From Rosa chinensis (taxonomy: Eukaryota > Streptophyta > Magnoliopsida > Rosales > Rosaceae), in contig NC_037094.1 in assembly GCF_002994745.2 (NCBI RefSeq), positions 11,903,001 through 11,967,000 on the forward strand: a DNA stretch of 64,000 nucleotides, read 5' to 3'. Shown in pieces: positions 48,065 through 59,248 of the stretch. Below the pieces are notes generated by a model. It saw nothing but the letters and a program-made list of their open reading frames with translations, was not told the origin of the DNA and did no database searches. The position numbers were made by a program, and so were the translations under genes. How positions within the stretch are numbered: the first letter of the stretch is position 1; every line of letters starts with the position of its first letter.

Positions 48065-48174
48065 TAAATACTGATTTTGGAGGTATGAATAGAAATGGAC
48101 AAATTGTAAATCTAAACTTTACTCATTAAAAAAGTTAGCAAGAGTCTATTCTAAACAACTTTATTTTTTTGTAC

Positions 48175-48680
48175 GTAAGTTCTTTACCACATATAACATG
48201 AACAATTGAGAGTTGATCTTCCTCAGGTTGGATCTAGATCAACATTTTCTCACAATGAGAGATCTTAAGCTAAATTAGGAGTAAAGATGAGTAGATTGCC
48301 AAACCTTTATAGTTAACTATGCCGAGGTAGACAAATTGAAAATTTGAACTTCATTTATAAAAAGGTTAACAAGATTCTATTCAATATTACTTTGTTTTCT
48401 TGTGCGTGTTTTTACCACATATAACATGAATCATTGGGAGTTGATATTCCATATTCCCCACGTTGGATCTACATCGATAATTCGATATGTTATTTACAGT
48501 GAGAGATCTTCAATCAAATTGGGAGTCAAGATGAATAGGTTCCCAAAACCTCTTCAGCTCATTTGGAACTTCATTCATAAAAATTTGTCAATGTCTTCAA
48601 AAAAAAAATTGGGAGTCGAGATGAATAGATTCCCAAAACCTCTTCAGCTAAATTGGAACTTCATTCATAAAAATTTGGCA
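48175..48680. repeat. Tandem array of a ~200 bp unit next to tRNA-Leu
   Basis: Three successive, diverged copies of a unit containing TTTACCACATATAACATGAA, GTTGGATCTAGATCAACA/GTTGGATCTACATCGATA and GAGAGATCTTMA (48185-48380, 48410-48596, partial 48605-48680). A further copy lies upstream of the MULE-like element at 44.6 kb. Confidence 0.75.
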
Positions 48681-48685
48681 AAACA

Positions 48686-48686
<1 letters not shown>

Positions 48687-48766
<80 letters not shown>
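48687..48766 (-). tRNA. tRNA-Leu (anticodon UAG), copy 2
   Basis: 80 nt, identical base for base to the copy at 18602-18681, same strand, same anticodon TAG in loop TTTAGGC. Beyond one T at the 3' side the flanks differ, so only the tRNA itself is conserved. Confidence 0.97.
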
Positions 48767-49235
48767 GGATACATACTATTTTATTACTTGGTCCCGATTT
48801 CATTCTGTTGAAATGCACTTGTGCTTTTTTTTCAACTACTTGTTAAAGACTTTTAGGATGAAATATGCCACCCTCTCTTTTCAGAAGGACAATGCAATAA
48901 TCATTATAGATCAAGTTCAATTATGGTGGATAGGATCTAGGTTTAAGAATTGGCTTCTGGACTTTGCGGTATGTCACATCAAAATTGACTAAAGGTAGAG
49001 CAATAATAGGAAGATATGCTAGTACAGTAGCTCTAAAACACAGATAGAAGGAAGTGCTTTCATTTCAATATTCTCAGAGGAGATGGTTAACAAGACATAA
49101 AGAGAAAGGTTCATAATCATAATCGTAATCAATAATAATTGTATGAAGATGTGAACCTAGACAAGAAAAGCTCATGGTATTTAACATTGATACTTGATTT
49201 CTAGAAGAAAGAATTCCCAGTTTTCAATATGCAGA
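48767..49235. other. Intergenic / kinase 3'UTR
   Basis: No gene recognised; it should include the 3'UTR of the minus-strand kinase gene. Confidence 0.5.
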
Positions 49236-52200
49236 TCAGTGGCGACCGATCCATTTTGGAAAGCATCGGGAAAGGGTGTGATCTTGGGGAGACTTGTAGG
49301 ATGAGAAAAAATCTGGGTCCTGCTCAAGGGACTCTGCATGACCTTCCAAAATGTAAACTATCTCATCGAAGTGCGGTCGCTTCTTCGGACGACTCGACCA
49401 ACATCGGTTGATGAGATGACTGAATGCCGTTGGGCATGTGGGCGGCAACGGAGGTCTTGCATTCTGCACAATATAGCAGATATACAGCACATAAGAGAAA
49501 AAATTGTTGATCAACTTTGAATGCTTGCTCTTTAGTCTTTACTCTATGATCATAGGCACAGTGAAACACTTCACTCATCCAGGTGGATAATAATTTGAAT
49601 AAAACATTTGACTTTTATGTTAATGAATCATTGGTATCATGACATTTCATTCCAGTGTTTGTTCAAAATAATAAACCAATCAAAGATAATTGAGTGTACA
49701 GACTACAGAGATTCATAACCTACATTCTCCGAATAAAGATCTCACTGAAATCATGGGTTGCGACACAGGCACAGATACCACATATTGAAAAAGGTTGGTT
49801 GTTTCTCTATCTAATTATGAATTGTCAAAGGAGATATGAGCATCTCCAAAAACACAAAAGCTTTGTGAAAGGTTTTAAATCATAGCTATGAAACCCATTT
49901 TACATGGGTGGCAAGTTTGACTTTCAACAGCTTTAAAACAAAGTAGTGCCCATTTGTTCCACAAACTCATAACAGGTGCAAGAAGATGTTGACTGCAAAC
50001 ACTGAAACACAAATTTTAGATGTCAATGTGTTCCTATTTGGTAGAACGTGATTATAAAAATCCTCAAGTTACTCTTCCTATGAGTTAGAAATGTTCATAC
50101 TTCTGGACTGGAAAGGTAGAACCGTAGAACATGCTTAGTATAATTCTTCGCTTTTGTAAATGATCTGTGGCTTTAGGATATATGGATTTAAGATAATTCT
50201 CTGATTTTGGAAATATCATTTCCTGCAAAGATAAGGATGATGACCATAGCAGCAGGTCCCCACATGATCTGCAATATAATACCCCAAGGACAAGCACATA
50301 AATGACTGTCGCTCACCCTACTTATGATGCATGTGAGGAACATACAGGTGTAGCAGATGCATCAAGAAGAGTAGAACCACTAAAGCATATGCCAATATGG
50401 TACTTGGTATTTTGATACACTTCATTTCCAGTATGGCAATATATACTTTTACTGCATCAAAATTTAAGATTTTTATCACCTTGTTGAAGGACTGATATAT
50501 AAAATGTTCCAACGCAAATAGAGAGACTACTTCCAGAAACTATTGCTGCTCGTGAGCTATTCGAGCAGTCTGTGAAACAATTAGAAGCTCTTAATAGTTA
50601 AATGAGTGACTTACAATATATATGTATTTTAAAGCAGTTAGTAAATTTTATTTAATTTTTATGAAAATACCTCCTATTCAGTTTTCTTAGAAGTTACAAT
50701 TGTGCAATTTGGGTAAAGGACATATTAGTAGTCATGTTGATCTTAATTTGAAATGAGTTGGGATAACAATCTTGACTTTTACCCTGTTATTAGGTCTCAT
50801 TTGGCTATAGGTATGCTGAACCTAGTAACTTATTAACAAATAAGGTCTGAATTGTCTGTATCCCTACATCAACATTTGAGTTAGTAGAATAAGAAGAAAG
50901 AAACAAAATTATTTTCAAATATATAGTATCTACAGTTATCGAATATAATCTATCTTTATGTTTTGTAGTAATTTTTTTTTATAACACATTTAGCCTTGTT
51001 TTCAAACAAATTCTTATTTTGAGATTATTCCTCCCAAATGGAGCCTTTTCATAATATACCATTGACGATACCCTAAATTAAAATGTGAAGAGGAGATACC
51101 TTCTGTGACACTGCAAATGCAGCCTGTTCCGGAGTCATGTTGTCAAATGGTGTCAGTGCTGTTAAAAGTTCCCAAAGAACTATGCCAAAACTGTAAACAT
51201 CAACTTTTTTCGTATGGTGTTTCTCTTTTATCATTTCAGGGGCCATCCAACGGTAAGTCCCGGTGAACCCCTTAGCACTGCCGCACTGTGATTCCAAGCA
51301 CGAGATACCAAAATCCGCAACTTTCACAGACATATCTTCTCCTAGCAATAGATTTTCCGACTTGAGATCCCTATGAAGTATACCTTGAGAATGAAGATAT
51401 TGCATTCCGCGTGCAATATCAAGGGCTAATTTGAGAACTAGGCTGAGTGGAAGGGAGTGTGGCTCCTGCTGATGGAGATACTTTCTCAGCGATCCCCCGG
51501 ATAAATACTCGGTGATTATGCAGAACACAGGAGGCTTCTTACAAGCTCCAACAAACTGCAGAATCAAGTAGCCGTCAACAAACATAAACATCAAAATGTG
51601 AAGAACGCACACTCAGTCCAATTGGAAAATTAGATAGACAACTCTGTAAGCAAGGAATCTTTACCAACCATTCAAAACCAATGACATAAGCACTGTATAT
51701 GGCTCGCGAGATGAGCATATCTCTCTAACACTAGGCAGAACAGTTTCTTTTCTTAAACCGTAATCGAAATTCTTATAGGCCCTTTTTTAGTATTCTCTTC
51801 ACTACAATCGTGGATGCAAGGTTAAAACGAATCAAGAATCCGGTTTTGATTAGACCAAAGAACACAAAATCGAAAAAGCAGACAGATGACTGCATATCAG
51901 ACAAAGATCACAAACCAGTGAAACCACACAACCAGGACCACATTTCTTCTTTTCCATAAACCTGAAAAGCCAATAAAAACCGCCACAAACCCACTAAAGA
52001 GATGAAGATTGAGAAAGATTACAGTGAGGATATTCGGGTGTTGCAATCGAAACAGCAAAGCCACTTCTGAAGTGAACTGGTTTTCGAGCAAAACAGCCAA
52101 GTCGGCATCCTCCTCCGGCTGGCTTATAAGCTTAATCGCTACATCCTTCTGCTTATAAACCCCTCTGTAAATCCTGCTATGTCTCCCTGAAGCAAATTTG

Positions 52201-52382
52201 CAGCCAATGTACAATTGGGACATGTCAGCACCCCAATCTTCCTCTGCTTCGCCTTTAATCTCAGCCCCTGGAGATACCAAGTACTTGGACCACGAAACCG
52301 CCCTATTGTATTCTCCAAGTGACAGCCTCCCCTCTGGTTTGCCATTGTTGGAAATTTGCTTATACCACTGAAAATTCTTCAT
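49236..52382 (-). CDS. HT1-like Raf-family (MAPKKK group C) protein kinase, 3 exons
   Basis: Ser/Thr kinase of the plant Raf-like group C, closest in my memory to HT1 (CO2/stomatal signalling). Exons: complement 52382-52023, 51555-51100, 49463-49236; all junctions are GT/AG and phase 0, giving 347 aa. The start MKNFQWYKQ is chosen because upstream in-frame residues (MYWVLLKLWGW...) look like 5'UTR with an A-run. Features: the family lead-in DMSQLYIGCKFASGRHSRIY, catalytic Lys in KDVAIKLIS (~104), ACKKPPVFCIITEYLSGGSL, catalytic loop HRDLKSENLL, DFG as ADFGISCLESQC, TYRWMAPEMIKEKHHTKKVD, and C-lobe RCWSSRPKKRPHFDEIV. All catalytic residues are present. Intron 2 is 1.6 kb. The exact Arabidopsis orthologue, and so a stomatal role, is not established. 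A TATA box and a G-rich telomere-like run lie upstream. Confidence 0.93.
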
Positions 52383-52749
52383 GGGTTTGAAGCAGTACTC
52401 ATCAACACCATGAACAAAAAAAAAAACCCAACCCCAAAGTTTCAAGAGGACCCAGTACACTACATTTCAAATAGAGCTGCAAAGATCAAAGCTTTAAGCA
52501 GAAGAAGATACAAAGTTCATTTCTTGTGTTTCAAAGTTTCTGGGTCAAAGGAGGAGTCTTTTGTTTTTCAAAGGCTCATAGATGAGTTCAGACAAAAGTA
52601 AAGCACCATTTGAGAGAGAAAAGCAGCATTGAAAATACAGGTTTTTTTCATCAGAGAGAAGTAAAAAGGAAGTTGAGAGGTTTGTAATAATGGGGAAGCT
52701 AAGAAACAAAACTCAACTCAACTGAGAGAGAAAGAGAGAGGAAGTAATA

Positions 52750-52767
52750 GGGTTGGGTTGGGTTGGG
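52750..52767. other. Potential G-quadruplex (GGGTT)n in the kinase leader region
   Basis: The plus strand has four GGG runs separated by TT (GGGTTGGGTTGGGTTGGG), followed by degenerate GAGTT/GGGTT/GTT repeats to about 52803. This lies between the proposed TATA box and the kinase ATG, on the strand opposite the mRNA. Confidence 0.7.
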
Positions 52768-52868
52768 TCGAGTTGAGTTGAATCGGGTTGTTGTTGTTGT
52801 TGGAGCAGTGAAAGCATATAGGGGTAGAGCTGGCGCCTCTTCACTCACTCACTCACTCGATTTCTCTC

Positions 52869-52874
52869 TTTATA
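52869..52874 (-). promoter_or_regulatory. TATA box for the HT1-like kinase
   Basis: The minus strand reads CTCGTATAAAGAGAG; TATAAA at 52874-52869 would place transcription start near 52.84 kb, giving a ~460 nt leader. Motif and position only. Confidence 0.5.
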
Positions 52875-55800
52875 CGAGAAACACCACTCATAACGTGCGA
52901 AGATCCACATCTGAGGAGACAAACCGGATCCTCCTTCGATTAAGACCTCGACCTATTCGGGTTTCCTATTCTGCCCCCAGCTCCTTCTGTTTATATCCAA
53001 AGTGGAATTGCTTTTCAAGCTTTCTGGCTGTCTTGCATACTTTGCCTCTGTTGTGTTCTCTTTGGAATGAAGAAACTAACCTGGAAAATGATTTGACCAA
53101 GAATATCCTCTCCTATTCTGAACATTCCTCTGCTCATTAGTAATTTTCTTTTTTCGTGTATAACTGTATATTTACCAAATTTTTGATATAGCCATACACA
53201 GTATCGTTTTTCACTTGCAATCAACGTCCGGCAAGAATTATTATTGCATTAATTTTTATTGACATGCTAAGTTTAACTACAAATGTGTCTCTTTATGATT
53301 CTGAATGAATGACTGCATGACAAGTTGGGGGACTCATTTTTTTCTCTCTGAAAATAAGATGACTTCATAGATGTTTAAGCCGAACGTATGAAATTCAATT
53401 TTAAATTAATTTCATATATCATAAATTTAATTTTAAAGATTGTCATGTGACGTCAACATATTAATTCAAGTTCGTTAAACATAACCGATGTATCCAAACA
53501 GTTTCATTGTTAACTTTTAAGAATATAAAACATCCCTCATTTTTCATTGAATGAGTGAGAAAAAGGCATCTGGTCTACATGACTTCATACATTCAAAGAC
53601 TTTACCAAAGGGTTAAAGAGTAATTCTCTCAAGGTTAAAAAAAAAAAAAAAAGAAGGGCAAGATGCATCAACTCCCGAGACTGTTTAATCTCCCAGAAGG
53701 ATAGATTAGTCATTCCAAAGGACGGAGGTTACAAACTTACGACAGGAAACAGAGGAATCGAGCTGAAAAAGCAGGTGGGCCCCACGCGCTCAGCAGAGAC
53801 GGATCCGTGGGCGTGTCGGAGAAGCCGTATGGTCCTCTTCCGTATACGGTCTCTCTCTCCCTCTCTCTCTGTCTTTCTTCTTTTAATCACTCAGCTTTGT
53901 TCTAAAAACAACGCAAAAACAAGAATCGAGCCCCACTCCACTCGCACTCGAGGCGCGTGTTCTGCACGCTCCACCAGGGCCGGCTTTGTCGAGGTTGAGA
54001 CGGACATAGGGAGAGGTACAGCTCAAATTGCACCCGCAAAGGCAAAACAAGGAAGGCTGCAGAGTGTGTGTGCGTGTGTGTGTGTGTGGGGGGGGGGGGT
54101 CTTTCTACCAATTACAACTGGGCTGGGTCCGAATTCTCCTGCGGGATCCGACTAGGTTCCCCACCTAATTAAACAAGGTCTGCAAAATATTTTTTCAAAT
54201 CAACAAAATTAGGTGCTTGTTGTGTGACGTGAAATGATTCATCCCAAACTTATTCGATGCATTTTTAGAATTCTAAATCCCAATCCTCCTGTTATCGAAA
54301 AAAATCCCAATCGTATTATTTAGGGTTCTTCATTTTCGTCTAAACGTAATGATTTATTTTCAAAATATATTGACAGTCTAATATATAATCAGATTTTTTG
54401 TTCGCTCTAAATTCAAATCCTCCAGTTGTATTAGTATGAGTTATGGACAACTAATAAACTTTGATCAAAATTTGAGACCTGTCATTTCCTTACGACGATC
54501 ATGATCATTGATATGACATGATATTTTATCTAAGTTTTGAGGCAAATTAGATACTGCTTGGTTAATAGTTTGTAAGGTTTATCATCAAGATCTACCCACT
54601 AATATTGTTATATGACTTATATCAAAGGAAAAAGATGTACCCACTATTGAAAGGATCTGCATTATTAATTTGTAGGTTGGCATGCTGTCGTTGACGATTA
54701 ATTCTCAGTATTAGTTATGATATTGTTAATCAAGTTGGTATTTCTTATAGGTAGAACTTGTTGTCTTCTACATAGCTAAACATATACATGATTAATCCAA
54801 CAACTTTGGGCATTTTACTATTTTAGGTGTCAACTCACTGTCAAGGACTCAAGGGTCAAATTTCCACAGTGATTACCTATTAATTGCTAATATATATTAG
54901 TGTTAGGAGCATTAGAGAATAATATTTGTTTATTTATCGAAGAGATCAGTTTTATAAGATCAAACATGAGGGGCCAAGAAATAAAACAAATGAAGCACAA
55001 CGAAAAAGCTTCACTCTGCATTATTATTACGAAAGGGTTTGATTAATCATCACCAGAGAAAAGACCAATGAAGGGTTTGATTAATCAGCAATTCAGCACC
55101 AGAGAAAAGACGAAGGCATGTATAATATAAGATCTGGGGGGACATGCACATGCATGGGTAAGCTGGTTGATTGATGAAGCCACGTCTTCGTATAGGACCA
55201 GCTAAGATTCGATAAGTTTAGCCAAAAACTTATGGTACAGAATATATCCTTACCGTACTGATTAGGGTTGGTGATGATTACTTAAACCATGATTAACGAT
55301 ATTGATTATCGCAAATGACAAAGCTTAAGGAGGTGTAAAGTATGAGAGCATTGCTTTTCGGGTAATAATTATATATGGAGGTAGGGTTTCTGGCATGATA
55401 TGGAAGCAGAAAGGTAGGGTAAGCTAGTCTTTGCATGAGATGAGATATGTTCGTGGATATTTATGAATCGTGAGGCTGAGGATGGAGTGCATGGGACACT
55501 GTGGGTACAGGTCTGGTACTGGAGAGGACAAGTGAATGTGAAGAGAGGCAGGGGAAGAAGAAGAAGATGATGGTGGAACAGAGGGTGGTCGCTGACTGTT
55601 TAGTTAGAAAAAGACGATGGGGTGTGATAGATAAGGGCTTGTCATGTAGCTCGTTTTTCAGCTCTAGATCAACATGGCTGATGGAGTATACCACGTGAAA
55701 CTCTTTTGGTCGTTCCTGGTAAAATGATTTTGTCTTTTATTTTTAGTTGATTTATATAGGGTTTTTGTTGGAACTTGATCGTTCTAGTACTATCAACTCG

Positions 55801-57346
55801 ATTAATGATATGATCGGGATCAAGAAGGAATTGTAAAAACTGAAAATCATGAATGATGAAAAGAAAGATCGAGCCGGGGAGAGTATACCAATAGTTATTA
55901 GAAATCGACCTTCTAGATTTAAGCAATGGGAATCTTTAAATCACTGAGATGTATTTTGAATTAATTATAAGTAAACCTCTCTCACTGCGCGGTTTTTTAA
56001 TTTTATTTTTATTCTTTTATGATTGAAAACATTTTGTCAGTATAGGCACCACGCAACACCCACAACGGTCACAACAGTCATATATATGTCTCAGCTCTGG
56101 TTAATGTAATTCCTGCAACCAAGTCATGACGCACACGTATATTAATTGTGATTAAAGTTCTAGCTTATCTTAATCAAGAAAATTTATCTTCGAAATTTCA
56201 ATTTTGTTTGGATATATAGGCAGGAAATAGCGAAGGAAAGCCAGCATGTGGGTTTTGGTGGCAACTGGCAAGTGCATAGTTTCATACAAAATTACAAATG
56301 AACCCCACAGGCCATAGTACACAAATCGTGAAATCGATGGAGCACCAAACCTAGCTTTAGCTAGTTAGGAAGAACATTTGCATGAATAGGTCATCATGGT
56401 TGTTGGATTGAGACATGATCGGTCTCAGTCAAACTTTTACTAGAAATATTCGTGTTCCATGTAGAGATTTCACCATCTGCTTTTTTATGAATGGACTAGA
56501 GTCACTAGAATAGATGATAACAAACGTAACATGCTTGTTAATCATGCAAAGCATAACATGAACTTGTAAGTGGGGAAATCTGTTGTAGGTTTATGTCAAT
56601 ACCTGATGACACAAACATTAACAATGCAATATCAACAATCATAAATTGCATGGATCAATTAGCGTGACCCTAAGAGTCTAAGACCACCTAAGATATTGAG
56701 CGAAAGAAAAAAGAAAAAATCCATATAAGAGGAGCCTTGGTCTAGAGTCTCTAGACTATGGCCTTAAAATGAGTTCCCATGTTTTTCACAGCAATGCTGT
56801 TGTTTTTTTAAGTGCTTACAGGCCCATTGGCTCGGCTGTGGCTATGTCTTCACAAGAGAGAGAGGCAAATCGTTCCATCATCATACTCCCAGGTTGGGAG
56901 CAGAGCTTTGGGGATCATACAAGACCCGCATAAGAAGAGAGCCTACAGCCAAAGCCCAAAACTAGAATTCTATTGTTTTAAATACCAATGGACTGCCCAC
57001 TCCTCAGTTAGGAGCCGTAGGCGTTTCAATGGGCTGCCTATAGAGGAAAATCAAAAAACAAGTGAGTAAAATTTATACTTCACATCTTTTTTTAAGTATC
57101 TTAAATTTTATATTTTTATAGTGTGGATTGTAAACATATGATGTTAAGATATTATAAAATGAAACATGAAGTGTGGATTGTAAATTAGAGTGTGAATTTC
57201 ACTAAAAAAAAAAAAGATGATGCAGCAACTGTGAATGGTTTAAGAACTGAATATGGGTCCTACTTGCCCAACCAATTTGAGGCAATAAATCCACACCAAA
57301 ACCACCAAAATCAAGGGGAGAAGCAAAATCAAATCCAAATCTTAGG
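52875..57346. other. Intergenic region, no gene recognised
   Basis: Open frames here are short and lack recognisable protein features. Contents: an A-run at 53638-53652, a CT-rich stretch 53850-53876, a GT/G microsatellite 54065-54100, and a direct repeat AAGGGTTTGATTAATCA ... CACCAGAGAAAAGAC at about 55033-55107. Divergent-promoter sequence of the kinase probably occupies the first few hundred bases. Confidence 0.55.
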
Positions 57347-58667
57347 CTTAGTTTGGGATTGCTTTTGAAACTGCTTTTGATCTCAAAAGCGCTTCTGAAC
57401 TTATTTGGTGGTGTTTGGTAAACCATGGAGAATAGGCTTCTGACCCGAAGCACTTCTCCCAACCACGGAATTGAAGAAGCTACAATTCGTAGCTTTTGAT
57501 TTCAGCTTCTGCGGGAATCAACCCTCGACGCGGAAGATTAAATGAAATTCATCAAAATCCAAATTGTCCTCATGCTTTTCTCAATTTTACATCTTTCTCT
57601 CTCGCACTCTTCTCTCTGCAAAGATCTCGATAGCCTCATCTACAACACCTCCGCCTCTTCCTCTTCACTCAAATTCAAGAGAGCAACATCCCACAATTTT
57701 GAAGAGGTCAAACATTCGACCCATAATCCCAAGCTCTCAAAATCAATCAGCAAAGTAGACTCAGACCCATATCCATATCTCAAGAGCTCATCAACATCAA
57801 ATTGAAACCCAAAAAAATCATCTCAAATCCCAGAAAAGAAACTCAGAATGGAACCTGGAAGATTGATAGCTGACTCAAAATCCCCTTCCCATCTGGGAAA
57901 ACAAAGCATAGATCCAGAATTCATGAGCGAGGGGGGGGGGGGGGGGGGAATGAATATGGGTAAATGAAATTGAGCGAAGAAACGGAGTGGAAAGTGAAGA
58001 AAAAGGTAGATCAGGAGAAAAAATGAACAAGATCAAGATGAAATTGGCTATTTGGCTTTTCTTCCATGAGTTCCTTCTACCCAGATCGTTGTGGATTAGA
58101 TGGGGAATGAGTGATAATGGTCTTCTCTTTTTGTTTACTGTTCGTGTCTTGTTTCTAAGCTTTTTTTTTTTTTTTTTTTGTTAATTCATTTGTTTAAATT
58201 ATCATCAAAAGTATCTATCTAGATTGTACAATTATAATAATACGTTAGGTTATATTTAGGGTTTAGGTGACTTTGAACCTTATATTTTATGAACTAGAAA
58301 GATTATCTTGTTCGAAGGGTCTAGACACCTTTCCAAATCAATAGAAAAATGCACTCCAAAAAAACAAAAGTAAAAAATCAATAGAAAATATAAGAAGAAT
58401 CAGATGAACATAGTTTTATTTATTTATTTAGTGGTATTTATTTTGGTATTTTTAATATTTATGTCATTTTTAGTAATTATAAACTGTCACAGCACTTTTT
58501 ATTCATAGTTTACCAAACATTCTGAAATTGCTTTTCATTCTCACAGCACTTTTAAAAACAGTTTACCAAACACTCAGCTGCTTCTTCTCACAGCAAAATC
58601 AGAAGTGCTTCATCTCACAGCAAATTTAAAAGTGCTTCCGCTCACAGCACAACAATCCCAAACTAAG
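57347..58667. mobile_element. Inverted-repeat DNA element (~1.3 kb), non-autonomous
   Basis: The ends CTTAGTTTGGGATTG (57347-57361) and, reverse complemented, the same 15 bases (58667-58653) are identical. Subterminal AGCACTTYT/GGTTTACCAAAC/AGTGCTTC motifs occur in both orientations on both sides. CTTAG lies just outside both ends (57341-57345, 58669-58673), a possible TSD core whose length is unclear. It holds a G-run (57931-57948) and a T-run (58162-58179). Probably a MITE or hAT/Mutator derivative. Confidence 0.75.
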
Positions 58668-59248
58668 TCTTAGACCAGCTTAATCGAGAGTATCACCTCC
58701 AATATGACACAAAATATCAGCCATGAGAGTCATCACAGAACTTAAAAGGAGTCCGTTCAAACCACGAGGCCGGAAAGTTGCTGAAGAGGTTCGATATAAT
58801 GAGATTGACTGGGGATCTCTCACCGCAGGAGACACCAATGCCGAAAGTTTATTTTCATACCCCCGTTTTTATCTTCTGACTCAAGTGAGATGTGAGCGAA
58901 TCACATTATCCATTACTTGCAGCTCATTAACCAAATGAGCACTGTGACCATTGTTTCCATTATTTTCTTCAAGGTCCATTCAAAGGGAAAAAATGGAACA
59001 AAATTAATCTATATCCCCAGTCACCATTATTAAGAAGCCTATACCATAAATACTATGGTATCTGTAAATAACTAAATATGAGATGTTTAAAGCGAGAAAA
59101 CAATGACCGTGAAATTGCTAGGTATCCTAATATTGTAAACATAGCTAGTTTGAAGCTATACACCACTGGAAAATCAATCATTTTCATTCACATTCTATAT
59201 ATTATTTTCTCACAACATGAAAACTGAGTCTGCAGCTCATTGTAAAGA

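Noticed and set aside
52383..52460. Upstream in-frame ATG (52460) adding 26 residues to the kinase
   Set aside because: The extra residues (WVLLKLWGWVFFFV) derive from an A/C-rich leader and do not resemble the family N-terminus; the ATG at 52382 is preferred.
53775..54155. 126-codon plus-strand frame
   Set aside because: Runs through CT, GT and G microsatellites; composition-driven, no protein features.
57542..57805. 87-codon open frame with a signal-peptide-like start (MKFIKIQIVLMLFSILHLSLS)
   Set aside because: It lies wholly inside the inverted-repeat element 57347-58667, is low-complexity Ser/Lys-rich, and has no recognisable domain; likely chance.
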